From Fen-1077 sp964462865 (lineage in GTDB: Bacteria; Chloroflexota; Dehalococcoidia; Dehalococcoidales; RBG-16-60-22), in contig CAYWZO010000019.1 of NCBI GenBank assembly GCA_964462865.1, positions 1-35,999 on the forward strand: a DNA stretch of 35,999 nt, given 5' to 3'. The notes below the pieces were generated by a model, which saw only the letters and a list, made by a program, of their open reading frames with translations, was not told where the DNA came from and searched no databases. A program made the translations under genes and the position numbers. Below, one piece after another: positions 15,922 through 23,684 of this stretch (positions within the stretch are counted from its first letter, which is position 1; each line of letters opens with the position of its first letter).

Positions 15922-16852
15922 GCCGGTCGCTTTCTCCCCGCGCCAGGGGGTGGGCGGAGAGGTAAATCCGGCGCGCCTGGGCCTGCGTGACATGGGTATA
16001 AATCTGGGTTGACGAAAGGTCAGCATGGCCCAGGAGTTCCTGTACGACCTTGAGGTCGGCGCCGCCGTCGAGCAAATGCGTGGCGAAGGTATGGCGCAGG
16101 ATATGCGGGTGAACTTTCTTATTAATGGCGAAGGAGTACCGGGACAGGATTTTCTGTACCCTTCTCGCCAGGATGCGCTTGCCGTAGCGGTTGACGAACA
16201 GGGCACTGCCTTTCCTACCGCCGAGAAGGGCCGGACGCCCGTTTTGAATATAGTCCGTCAGGGCACGGGCCGCCGGCTCGCCCATGAGAACGACCCTCTC
16301 TTTGGAGCCTTTGCCCCAGACGCGGATTTCATTGGTGGCCAGATTCACCTGCTCGACGTTCATATTGACCAGTTCGCTAACGCGCAGACCGGAGGCATAG
16401 AGGAGTTCCAGCATGGCAATGTTGCGCTGTAACACCGCTTTGGATACATCAACCGTCCGTTCTGGCAGGTCCGGCGATTCCACCAGACGTTTGGCCTCGT
16501 CCACGGTGAGGAAAGATGGTAAACGCCTGTCCAGCTTCGGGGAAGCTATGTTTGCCGCCGGATTTTTACTGACCATCTCTTCACGTAATAAATATTTGAA
16601 AAACGAACGTAACGCCGACATATTACGGTTGATGCTGGAGCGGGCAATTCCCAATTCACTCAAGTAGTTGAGATAATTACGGACTAACAGTTTATCAACT
16701 TTCCGGGATGTCGTTACTCTTTTCTCCCTCGTAAAACCAGCGAAATCGTTGAGTGTGTGCCTGTAATTCCTTACGGTATAAGGCGAGGCATTACGTTCCG
16801 CTTTAAGGTAATTAATAAATAAATTTATATATTTATCCCAATCATCTTTCAT
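15914..16852 (-). CDS. xerC: XerC/D-type tyrosine recombinase
   Basis: 312 residues. An N-terminal SAM-like DNA-binding domain is followed by the catalytic domain with R157, K181, H250-x2-R253, H276 and nucleophile Y285. Size and sequence match chromosome-dimer resolving recombinases and not phage integrases. It lies in a dprA-topA-xerC order as in Bacillus (where trmFO intervenes), which supports the XerC name over XerD. It is 6 nt downstream of topA and overlaps the next gene, so it is in the same operon. Confidence 0.88.
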   Translation of the reverse strand: MKDDWDKYINLFINYLKAERNASPYTVRNYRHTLNDFAGFTREKRVTTSRKVDKLLVRNYLNYLSELGIARSSINRNMSALRSFFKYLLREEMVSKNPAANIASPKLDRRLPSFLTVDEAKRLVESPDLPERTVDVSKAVLQRNIAMLELLYASGLRVSELVNMNVEQVNLATNEIRVWGKGSKERVVLMGEPAARALTDYIQNGRPALLGGRKGSALFVNRYGKRILARRVQKILSRYSFAINKKVHPHILRHTFATHLLDGGADLKVVQELLGHADLSSTQIYTHVTQAQARRIYLSAHPLARGESDRHE

Positions 16853-16858
16853 TACAGT

Positions 16859-18952
16859 TTAGTCTTTTTCTTCCTCTATCTTGCCTTTATATTCACACTT
16901 GATGCACCGGGCCTGCTGGCCGTGCCGGGTAAGCAGTCCCCCGCAGCGGGGGCAGGGTTGCGGTAAAGGCCTGAAGCTGGTGATGAATTTACACTTCGGG
17001 TAGTTGCCGCACCCGTAAAAAGTCTTTTTCTTTTTACTCACTCTTTGCACAAGGTCTCCGCCGCAATCGGGGCATTTTATCCCCAGCTTCACCTGATATG
17101 GCTGCGTGTGCCGGCACTCCGGGAAGCCGCTGCAGGCGACGAACTTACCGAAGCGCCCGGTCTTGACCACCAGGGGCCTGCCGCATCTGGGGCAGGGTTC
17201 ACCCGTTTTTTCATCCTCGACCTTGATTTTTTCCGCCGTCTTGAGAGCCTTTTGCAGGTCTTTATCGAAGGGAGCGTAAAAATCTTGAATCACACTCGTC
17301 CAGACGCGCTCTTTACCGGCGATGTCATCAAGTTCGTTCTCCATATCGGCGGTGAACTTGATGCTGATGATATCCGGAAAGTACTGGACTAGGAAGTCAT
17401 TGACGGCCACGCCCAGTTCCGTGGGCTGGAAGACACCTTTGGCCCTGGTGACGTAGTCCCTATCCTGGATGGTGGAAATCGTTGGCGCATAAGTGCTGGG
17501 CCGGCCGATGCCGTACTGCTCCAGCGTCTTGACCAGAGTCGCTTCGGTATAGCGGGGCGGCGGCTGGGTAAAGCGCTGCTCCGGGAACAGCCCCAGGAGT
17601 TTCAACGCCTCGCCTTTTTCCAGGTGGGGAAGGACATTTCTACTGGCTTCTTCTTCGGCCTCGTCGCGGCCCTCGCTGTAGAGAGTGATAAAGCCGGGAA
17701 AGATATTGACCGAGGCGGCTGTCCGCAGCAGGTAGTCCCGATGGTCTTTTGCCTCGATGTCCACGGTGGTGTTATCGAACAGCGCTGCCGCCATCTGGCT
17801 GGCGACCATCCGCTTCCAGATAAGGTCGTACAGGCGGAACTGGCTGGCATTAAGATACCTTTTTATCGCCGCGGGCTCGCGGTGAATGCGGGTGGGTCGG
17901 ATGGCTTCATGGGCCTCCTGCGCCCCCCGGGAACGCGCGGCATAGATGCGGGCGCGCGGCGGCAGGTACTGATGGCCGAACTTCTGCTGGATATATTCAC
18001 GGGCTTCTACCAGCGCAGCCGAAGCGACACGGGTGGAATCGGTGCGCATGTAGGTGATGATGCCGACGTTGCCCTCATCGCCGAGGGATACACCTTCGTA
18101 AAGCTGCTGGGCGACGGCCATGGTCTGCTTGGCGGAGAAGCGGAGCTTACGCCAGGCCTCCTGTTGCAAAGTGCTGGTGGTGAAGGGCGGCGCCGGCTGA
18201 CGGGAGGCCTTTTTAGTACTGACCTTGAGAACGTCATAAGCGGCCTTGGCCAGGGAGGTCTGTATCTCCTCGGCTTCCTGCTGGTTATGAACATCGAGTT
18301 TTTTCCCATCGGCAAAGCCGACCAGCGTCGCCCGGAAAGACTTTTTCTCTTTGATTTTGCTTAACTCGGCTTCGATGACCCAGTACTCCTCGGCCACAAA
18401 CTTCTCGATTTCCCGCTCGCGGTCGACGATTATCTTGACGGCCACCGACTGCACCCGTCCGGCGGACAGGCGTTTCCTGACCTTCTTCCAGAGCAGCGGG
18501 CTGATCTTATAGCCTACGAGACGGTCCATGACCCGCCGCGCCTGCTGCGCGTCCACGAGCTGCATGTCAATCGTACGCGGGCTCTGAAAGGCCGCTTTCA
18601 CGGCTTCCTCGGTAATTTCCCGGAAGACGACGCGGTGGTAGGGCTTTTTATCGGTGCCGGTGACCTCGGCCAGGTGCCAGGCGATGGCCTCACCCTCGCG
18701 GTCGGGATCGGTGGCCAGGTAAACGGCGGAGGCATCATTGATAGCCTGTTTGAGTTCGTTAACGAGTCTGGTCTTGGCCCTGGGCACGACGTATTTCGGG
18801 GCGAAGTCTTTCTCGATATCGACACCCATCTGTCCCCGGGGCAGGTCCCGCACGTGTCCCAGAGAAGCCTTGAGGGTATAGCCCTTACCAAGGATTTTGC
18901 TTAATGTTTTAGTTTTAGCGGGCGATTCCACGATAACAAGTTTTTTACTCAT
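16859..18952 (-). CDS. topA: DNA topoisomerase I
   Basis: 697 residues from the ATG at 18952. The type IA core begins with the TOPRIM motif VIVESPAKTKTL and has the DPDREGE metal site; the active-site tyrosine is in YMRTDST. The C-terminus carries three four-cysteine zinc fingers (the first starting CPRCGRP, the second CPDCGGD, the third CPRCGGL and closing with CIKC). It relaxes negative supercoils. It sits directly behind dprA with a few nt spacing, a gene order common in Gram-positive-type genomes. Confidence 0.95.
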   Translation of the reverse strand: MSKKLVIVESPAKTKTLSKILGKGYTLKASLGHVRDLPRGQMGVDIEKDFAPKYVVPRAKTRLVNELKQAINDASAVYLATDPDREGEAIAWHLAEVTGTDKKPYHRVVFREITEEAVKAAFQSPRTIDMQLVDAQQARRVMDRLVGYKISPLLWKKVRKRLSAGRVQSVAVKIIVDREREIEKFVAEEYWVIEAELSKIKEKKSFRATLVGFADGKKLDVHNQQEAEEIQTSLAKAAYDVLKVSTKKASRQPAPPFTTSTLQQEAWRKLRFSAKQTMAVAQQLYEGVSLGDEGNVGIITYMRTDSTRVASAALVEAREYIQQKFGHQYLPPRARIYAARSRGAQEAHEAIRPTRIHREPAAIKRYLNASQFRLYDLIWKRMVASQMAAALFDNTTVDIEAKDHRDYLLRTAASVNIFPGFITLYSEGRDEAEEEASRNVLPHLEKGEALKLLGLFPEQRFTQPPPRYTEATLVKTLEQYGIGRPSTYAPTISTIQDRDYVTRAKGVFQPTELGVAVNDFLVQYFPDIISIKFTADMENELDDIAGKERVWTSVIQDFYAPFDKDLQKALKTAEKIKVEDEKTGEPCPRCGRPLVVKTGRFGKFVACSGFPECRHTQPYQVKLGIKCPDCGGDLVQRVSKKKKTFYGCGNYPKCKFITSFRPLPQPCPRCGGLLTRHGQQARCIKCEYKGKIEEEKD

Positions 18953-18957
18953 CTTTA

Positions 18958-20079
18958 TCAATCAACTCTCACACGATATTCCTGACGCAGCTCCCGCGCC
19001 AGGACATAGTTCATGGCTCCCACCTGTTTGACGAGCCCTTTGAGCTCCATCATCGCCAGTGTGCCGCTGACCGTGGCCGCCGGGAGGCCGCTTTTTCGGC
19101 AGACCTCATCGATGTGTAACGGTTCGGCGCTTAAGTGACGAAGGAGGGAAGACTCCGTTTCCGATTCCGGCAAAAGTTCCCGCATCTCCATCTGGCGGGA
19201 AACGGTCATCAGGTTCAGTTCCTCCAGAATATCGGTATAGGTATGAACCAGCTTGGCTTCACTCTTTTGAATCAGCCGGTTGGTGCCCCGGCTGGCCGGC
19301 GAAAGGATGCTGCCGGGTACGGCAAATACCTCGCGGTTCTGCTCGATGGCGTCGGCGGCGGTAATCATCGCCCCGCTGTCCTCGTCCGCCTCGGTGACCA
19401 GTACACCCAGACTCAAACCGCTAAGAATGCGGTTACGGCGAGGGAAATTTTCGGCACGTGGCCGGGTGCCCAGGGGATACTCGCTAAGGATGGCCCCGTG
19501 CGCCATGATGTCCCGCGCCAGTCCCTGGTTCTCATGAGGGTATACTATGTCCAGACCACAGGCGAAGACCGCGATGCTCCGGCCCCCGGCCTCCAGGGCG
19601 TTGCGGTGGGCGATGGTATCGATGCCCCGGGCCAGCCCGCTGACGATGGTTATCCGGCTCCGGGCTAGGTCGGTGACAATCTCTTCGGTTACCTGCCTGC
19701 CGTAGACCGTGGCCCGCCGCGTGCCGACCACCGCCAGGCACCACTCGTCCTCCGGCAACAGTTCGCCGCGGATATAGAGCACCGGCGGGTAATCGTATAT
19801 TTCTTTCAAGCGGGTGGGGTAGGTGGTGTCCTTGCAGGTGAGTACCCGGACACCGTACCTGATAAGTTTTTCCATCTCGTCATCAGGTGAGATTTTATCG
19901 CGCCACTGCGTGATGGCACGCAGGGCAGCACTGTCCAGTCCGGCGCGTTTCAATTCGCCAGGAGTGGCCCGCCAGGCCAGTTCCAGACCGCCGAAATAGC
20001 TTTCGAGTTGCCCCAACCGGACACGGCCAATGCCGGGGATATTATTGAAGCCAACCCAGTATTTAATATCAGAGTTCAA
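18958..20079 (-). CDS. dprA: DNA processing protein DprA
   Basis: 373 residues from a TTG at 20079. The open frame runs up to 20118, but that TTG is part of the -35 element of the promoter, so it cannot be the start. A helix-hairpin-helix (IPGIGRVRL, about residues 14-22) is followed by the Rossmann core with VGTRRATVYG, GLARGIDTIAH and VFAVPGS, and a C-terminal winged-helix domain (about 300-365). DprA binds single-stranded DNA and loads RecA, mainly in natural transformation. The -10 ends 10 nt before the start codon, so the mRNA should be almost leaderless. Confidence 0.92.
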   Translation of the reverse strand: MNSDIKYWVGFNNIPGIGRVRLGQLESYFGGLELAWRATPGELKRAGLDSAALRAITQWRDKISPDDEMEKLIRYGVRVLTCKDTTYPTRLKEIYDYPPVLYIRGELLPEDEWCLAVVGTRRATVYGRQVTEEIVTDLARSRITIVSGLARGIDTIAHRNALEAGGRSIAVFACGLDIVYPHENQGLARDIMAHGAILSEYPLGTRPRAENFPRRNRILSGLSLGVLVTEADEDSGAMITAADAIEQNREVFAVPGSILSPASRGTNRLIQKSEAKLVHTYTDILEELNLMTVSRQMEMRELLPESETESSLLRHLSAEPLHIDEVCRKSGLPAATVSGTLAMMELKGLVKQVGAMNYVLARELRQEYRVRVD

Positions 20080-20089
20080 GGCAATTTTT

Positions 20090-20118
20090 ATTCTAACACA
20101 GGGGTAGGCCAATGACAA
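20090..20118 (-). promoter_or_regulatory. Promoter of the dprA-topA-xerC operon
   Basis: Minus strand: TTGTCA (20118-20113), 17-nt spacer, TAGAAT (20095-20090). It predicts a start of transcription near 20082, only a few nt before the TTG start codon at 20079. Confidence 0.6.
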
Positions 20119-20119
20119 T

Positions 20120-20149
20120 TTGAATTTGGGTCGGTTACAAAAGTATAAT
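20120..20149 (+). promoter_or_regulatory. Promoter of the 47-residue membrane protein
   Basis: TTGAAT (20120-20125), 18-nt spacer, TATAAT (20144-20149). Its -35 is separated from the -35 of the dprA promoter on the other strand by one base, so the two promoters cannot easily be occupied at once. Confidence 0.55.
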
Positions 20150-20190
20150 CAGAGCAAATTTAAAAATCATATTAAAAAGGAGAAGTGATA

Positions 20191-20334
20191 ATGGAAAATT
20201 TGTGGCTGATACTGTTCTGGTCCGGGCCTATTGGTCTTGGTATTTTCCTTCTGTGCCTGGGTGGGATGATTTTTCTTATCGCCAAAGCTGATGAAATCAG
20301 CAAGCGTGTCAAGAAGGAATATCCCAAAAAATAG
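20191..20334 (+). CDS. 47-residue single-pass membrane protein
   Basis: Short gene starting at an ATG with a strong AAAAGGAG upstream. The product has one hydrophobic helix (about residues 4-31) followed by a positively charged tail (KADEISKRVKKEYPKK), so the C-terminus should lie in the cytoplasm. No known family is recognised. It has its own promoter at 20120-20149. Coding is supported by the promoter, ribosome-binding site and clean membrane topology; its role is unknown. Confidence 0.65.
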   Translation: MENLWLILFWSGPIGLGIFLLCLGGMIFLIAKADEISKRVKKEYPKK

Positions 20335-20359
20335 ACGGCAGAGTAACTAGCTGTAACGC

Positions 20360-20453
<94 letters not shown>

Positions 20454-20499
20454 GCGGTTAAATTGTAGCAGATTTCGATCGATTAATTACAGGATGAAA

Positions 20500-20587
20500 C
20501 GGAGAGGGTGGGATTCGAACCCACGCTCCGGAAAACCCGGAGACCGCTTTTCGAGAGCGGCACCATAAACCACTCGGACACCTCTCC
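20500..20587 (-). tRNA. tRNA-Ser (anticodon CGA)
   Basis: Class II tRNA with acceptor GGAGAGG/CCTCTCC and anticodon loop CTCGAAA on a CCGCT/AGCGG stem. The variable arm is a strong hairpin (TCTCCGGG/CCCGGAG type). CCA is not encoded. It is 46 nt upstream of tRNA-Ser(GGA) on the same strand, and the two are likely transcribed together. Confidence 0.93.
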
Positions 20588-20598
20588 CCGGCTATTGA

Positions 20599-20628
20599 AT
20601 TCTAGCGGAAAAGGGGCCGCCGGGGCAA
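20599..20628 (-). promoter_or_regulatory. Promoter of the tRNA-Ser pair
   Basis: Minus strand: TTGCCC (20628-20623), 18-nt spacer, TAGAAT (20604-20599). The start of transcription would be about 5 nt before tRNA-Ser(CGA). Confidence 0.5.
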
Positions 20629-20635
20629 GGGCAAT

Positions 20636-21085
20636 TTAATGTTTCTTCCCTTTATCTTTCTCGAAGTAGGGCTCCCGGGTCATCCCCTCGCCGGCGAGCA
20701 TGATTTCTATCTGGAGAATCGGCCGGTCCACCCGCGTTATCTCCAGCGGGCAGTGAGGGAAACCCCTGGGGAGGAAGACCATTGTCGGCCGGGTGAAGAC
20801 ATGCTTTTCCAGTTCCGCGCCCAGGTACAGCACCACCTCCGCCCCGAAGTCCTCCGGGTCTTCCGGGTTGCCGCCGTACCAGGCCAGGAATTCATCGAAG
20901 TTATGGGTATGGCAGGGATTATTGGAAACGAACGGCTTCCTGACGAACTGGCAGCCCATGTTGAAATTATAATTGAATATTTTATGGTTCACCCATAGCC
21001 CATCGAAGACTGTCCTGCCGTCATCCTCGGCGTGTATCTGCCGGCGTGGTGGATGGGTAACGTATTTATCATATTTTCCTGACAT
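20636..21085 (-). CDS. Cupin-like protein, function unknown
   Basis: 149 residues resembling a small cupin. A histidine-rich motif CHTHNFDEFL (about residues 58-67) and a later FPHCPLEI give candidate metal ligands in the right order. The N-terminal part has aromatic residues and no signal peptide. It could be a metal-binding sensor or a small isomerase or dioxygenase relative. The ATG is preceded by GGGAGG and by a promoter at 21146-21117. The specific function cannot be told from the sequence. Confidence 0.65.
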   Translation of the reverse strand: MSGKYDKYVTHPPRRQIHAEDDGRTVFDGLWVNHKIFNYNFNMGCQFVRKPFVSNNPCHTHNFDEFLAWYGGNPEDPEDFGAEVVLYLGAELEKHVFTRPTMVFLPRGFPHCPLEITRVDRPILQIEIMLAGEGMTREPYFEKDKGKKH

Positions 21086-21116
21086 AGCGAGCCTCCCGAT
21101 GACTTAGATTGGAGAA

Positions 21117-21146
21117 ATTCTAATCTATTTACCTTTAAACTGTCAA
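21117..21146 (-). promoter_or_regulatory. Promoter of the cupin-like gene
   Basis: Minus strand: TTGACA (21146-21141), 18-nt spacer, TAGAAT (21122-21117). The perfect -35 lies about 20 bp from a cluster of GTGAC half-sites at 21164-21194, which would sit upstream of it as an activator site. Confidence 0.55.
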
Positions 21147-21163
21147 CGAACGTGGTTTATTAC

Positions 21164-21194
21164 GTGATTGTCACGATTGTGACGTTTTCGTGAC
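21164..21194. promoter_or_regulatory. Array of GTGAC half-sites
   Basis: GTGA, GTCAC (21170-21174), GTGAC (21179-21183) and GTGAC (21190-21194) occur within 31 bp. GTCAC-GATT-GTGAC is an inverted repeat, and the last two copies are direct repeats 11 bp apart, about one helix turn. This looks like a protein binding site between two divergent genes. The regulator is unknown. Confidence 0.4.
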
Positions 21195-21358
21195 ATTTGA
21201 AACGTATTATGTGATGTTGTTGTGATACCGATTTCTTACAATATTGTCAACTTAAGCTATTGTTGCATCCGTGAGGAAAGTTAAGGATGTTATACCTGCA
21301 CCGTGAGATAAAGTCAATTGTTGGAGTGAGGAAATAAAACTTCGGGTGAGGAAGAGCT

Positions 21359-21529
21359 ATGGAAGTAGTTAAAATAAAGGGGTGCAAGCGTTGCGGCGGT
21401 GACCTTTTCCTGGAACGTGATCCTGATGGCACCTATATCACATGCCTCCAGTGCAGTGCCATCTACATCAAGCGTCTCACCCCCGCCGTGATACCCAAAT
21501 CCAAACCAAGAAAAAGCTACGCGCGCTGA
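21359..21529 (+). CDS. 56-residue zinc-ribbon protein
   Basis: Small gene with GAGGAAGAG before the ATG. The product has C9-x2-C12 and C29-x2-C32, a clear zinc-ribbon spacing, then a basic tail (PKSKPRKSYAR). It may bind nucleic acid. No family is recognised. It is divergent from the cupin-like gene and converges on the gene at 21549. Confidence 0.65.
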   Translation: MEVVKIKGCKRCGGDLFLERDPDGTYITCLQCSAIYIKRLTPAVIPKSKPRKSYAR

Positions 21530-21548
21530 TTCGTCAGTCTCGCGTAAG

Positions 21549-22175
21549 CTATTTTTCTTCTCCTGGCTTCCGTTCGCGCTCCCTGAACCAGCGTTTGATT
21601 TCGTCCAGGGCGGGCGGGGCGATATAAAAGACCTGAATATCCGGCGGGAACTGGACCTGGTGGTTCTCCCGCATGAAAAGCAGGCCAATCTCATCCGATT
21701 TCAGGGTCTCATCTAATCGGCGGGCGATGGATTCGTTTCTCTTTTTACCGGCGGCGATGTATGATTCATAAACCGTAGAAATGACCTTCGGGTTCTGCAG
21801 CCCGACCAACAGGCACCGGTTCCAGTCCATGAACTCCATCAGGACATCGCCTTCTTCCAGGGCTTCCATCTGGGCCTTTTTCTCCAGACAGTTACTGACG
21901 ATATCGTGGCTTTTCTCGCTCAACTCGCCGACGGCTTTGCTGCCGGTATCGCCGGAGTCCGCGACAAGCTCATGATATATCCGGTTCACCGCACCGAGTT
22001 TGAGCACCAACTCATCAACCTGCTTGGCTACCTGTTCCCAGTACCTGTTAAATATTTCGAGGTAATCTTCCGGCGGCTCTGGATTACCGAAAATCAGCGG
22101 TACAAAGTATAGCTTCCTGCCCTTCTTGAAGTTTTCAACCGGGGGTTTTTCTATCTTCCCGAGTTCCTCGGCCAT
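21549..22175 (-). CDS. Conserved-looking protein of unknown function
   Basis: 208 residues, soluble and mostly helical, with no cysteine motif or signal peptide. Recognisable segments are FVPLIFGNPEPPEDY near the start, a helical middle, and a C-terminal part with QVFYIAPPALDEIKRWFRERER. A strong AAAGGAG precedes the ATG. It lies about 35 nt after a 56-residue zinc-ribbon gene on the same strand, so the two probably work together. I do not recognise the family. Confidence 0.7.
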   Translation of the reverse strand: MAEELGKIEKPPVENFKKGRKLYFVPLIFGNPEPPEDYLEIFNRYWEQVAKQVDELVLKLGAVNRIYHELVADSGDTGSKAVGELSEKSHDIVSNCLEKKAQMEALEEGDVLMEFMDWNRCLLVGLQNPKVISTVYESYIAAGKKRNESIARRLDETLKSDEIGLLFMRENHQVQFPPDIQVFYIAPPALDEIKRWFRERERKPGEEK

Positions 22176-22210
22176 TGTTTGCTCTCCTTTAAAATCCAGG
22201 GATGTACCGT

Positions 22211-22381
22211 CTACCGCAGCGTCCTGGCGCAGTCCTGGCAGACGATAAGTACCGGGATAAACCTGGTCACTGTTCTCATTTCATGGAGCGGCCTCTCCCG
22301 CTGGCAGAGGCGGCACTTGAAACGTATTTCCTTATCTCCTGATTTCCCGGCCTCACCCTTTTCTGTGGTTTTTTCTGCCAT
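22211..22381 (-). CDS. 56-residue zinc-ribbon protein
   Basis: Starts at an ATG at 22381 with AAAGGAG upstream. A charged N-terminal tail of about 20 residues is followed by C23-x2-C26 and C48-x2-C51, a zinc-ribbon arrangement. It precedes the unknown 208-residue gene in a two-gene unit. Its length equals that of the other zinc-ribbon gene at 21359, but the sequences differ and the order of ribbon and tail is reversed. Confidence 0.65.
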   Translation of the reverse strand: MAEKTTEKGEAGKSGDKEIRFKCRLCQRERPLHEMRTVTRFIPVLIVCQDCARTLR

Positions 22382-22416
22382 TGAAACTCCTTTATAGGCA
22401 AGACGGCTTAAAATAG

Positions 22417-23478
22417 CTACCGCGGCAACGGTACCGTCTGCGCAGGCGTGATGATACTGTCCGCGACTTCCTGATGGCCATCGATAACGGCCCGGCTGAC
22501 GACGATACAGTGCGCCAGACTGGTCTTAACCCCGACGATTATATTGTCCCACAACACCACATTTTCCACAACGGCGCCATCCTCCAGGCGGCAATCCTGC
22601 CCGATTATCGCCGGGCCTTTTATTTTAACACCGGCGCCGATACGGCAGCCATCGCCGATGATTGCCGGCGGCATAATCGATGCCGAAGGATGGATATTGA
22701 TATTCGCCCCGCGGGATATCCCGTTTTTGGCCAATCTTACCAGGGACACCAGTGGACTTTTGGCGTTTAAGTTTAAAAGGCTGGTATTCAGAGAGAAATA
22801 TTGACTGGGACTGCCCATGTCCAGCCAGAAGCCGCGGTAGGGAAAGGCGTATACCGGCTTACCCGCTTCCAGCAGGCCGGGGAAAAGTCCCCTTTCAAAC
22901 ATATAGTGGGTATCAGCCGGAATATGCTCCAGTATTTCCGGCTCCAGGACGTAAGTGCCGGCGTTTATCCAGTGAGTGGTGGCCTCGGCGAGGGGAGGTT
23001 TCTCAATGAACCTTTTAACTTTCTGACTGTCGTCCGTTTCGACCACGCCAAAGGCGCTGGGGTCGTCCACCCAGGCCAGCGATATGGTCGCCACGGCTTT
23101 CTTTTCCTTATGACGGGCGAGTATGTCAGCCAGATTAAGGTCGGTGAAGATGTCCCCGTTCATCACGAAAAACGTGTCATTCAGGAAAGCGGCGGCGTTT
23201 TTCACCGCGCCGGCGGTACCCAGCGGCTCTTTTTCCAGGCAGTAGGTGAGCCGCACGCCGCACCGGCTTCCATCTCCAAAGTGCTGTTGAATGACATCCG
23301 GGAGGTAGCTTATCGCCAGGATGATATCCTTGATACCGTAGCGCCGGAGATAGGCGAAGGTATGTTCCATCGCGGGGCGGTTGAGGACCGGCACCACGGA
23401 CTTGGGCCTGTCCTCGGTGAGGGGCCGGAGGCGCATCCCCGGACCACCTACCAGTATTACGGCTTTGAGTGTAGGCAT
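22417..23478 (-). CDS. Sugar nucleotidyltransferase (GDP-mannose pyrophosphorylase-like)
   Basis: 353 residues. The N-terminal nucleotidyltransferase domain shows the signature GGPGMRLRPLTEDRPKS with the activating lysine, and VMNGDIF with the metal-binding aspartate. The C-terminal third (about 245-345) has hexapeptide repeats (IIGDGCRIG, IIGQDCRLE) of a left-handed beta helix. It joins a sugar 1-phosphate to NTP; mannose 1-phosphate/GTP is the most likely pair, with glucose 1-phosphate possible. There is no clear ribosome-binding site at the ATG. No other sugar gene adjoins it. Confidence 0.85.
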   Translation of the reverse strand: MPTLKAVILVGGPGMRLRPLTEDRPKSVVPVLNRPAMEHTFAYLRRYGIKDIILAISYLPDVIQQHFGDGSRCGVRLTYCLEKEPLGTAGAVKNAAAFLNDTFFVMNGDIFTDLNLADILARHKEKKAVATISLAWVDDPSAFGVVETDDSQKVKRFIEKPPLAEATTHWINAGTYVLEPEILEHIPADTHYMFERGLFPGLLEAGKPVYAFPYRGFWLDMGSPSQYFSLNTSLLNLNAKSPLVSLVRLAKNGISRGANINIHPSASIMPPAIIGDGCRIGAGVKIKGPAIIGQDCRLEDGAVVENVVLWDNIIVGVKTSLAHCIVVSRAVIDGHQEVADSIITPAQTVPLPR

Positions 23479-23684
23479 ACGGTCAATACTGAATGATTTT
23501 ATTTAAATGGATATTCTGCTTTAACATGAATCCGGAGAAAATATATAACCAAGCCAATGACTGTGTTCACCATTCATTATAGCATCAAATGGCTTCCAGA
23601 GAAAAAGCCGGTGTTGCCATAACAATTCAATACTTGATAAAATGGTTTATCTGTATAGAAAAACGGATGTAACCTGATTAAATC

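Noticed and set aside
15922..16206. N-terminal extension of the M24 peptidase giving a 452-residue protein
   Set aside because: The extra part is xerC read in another frame; the peptidase family begins near MNKRISRLRRLF at 15921.
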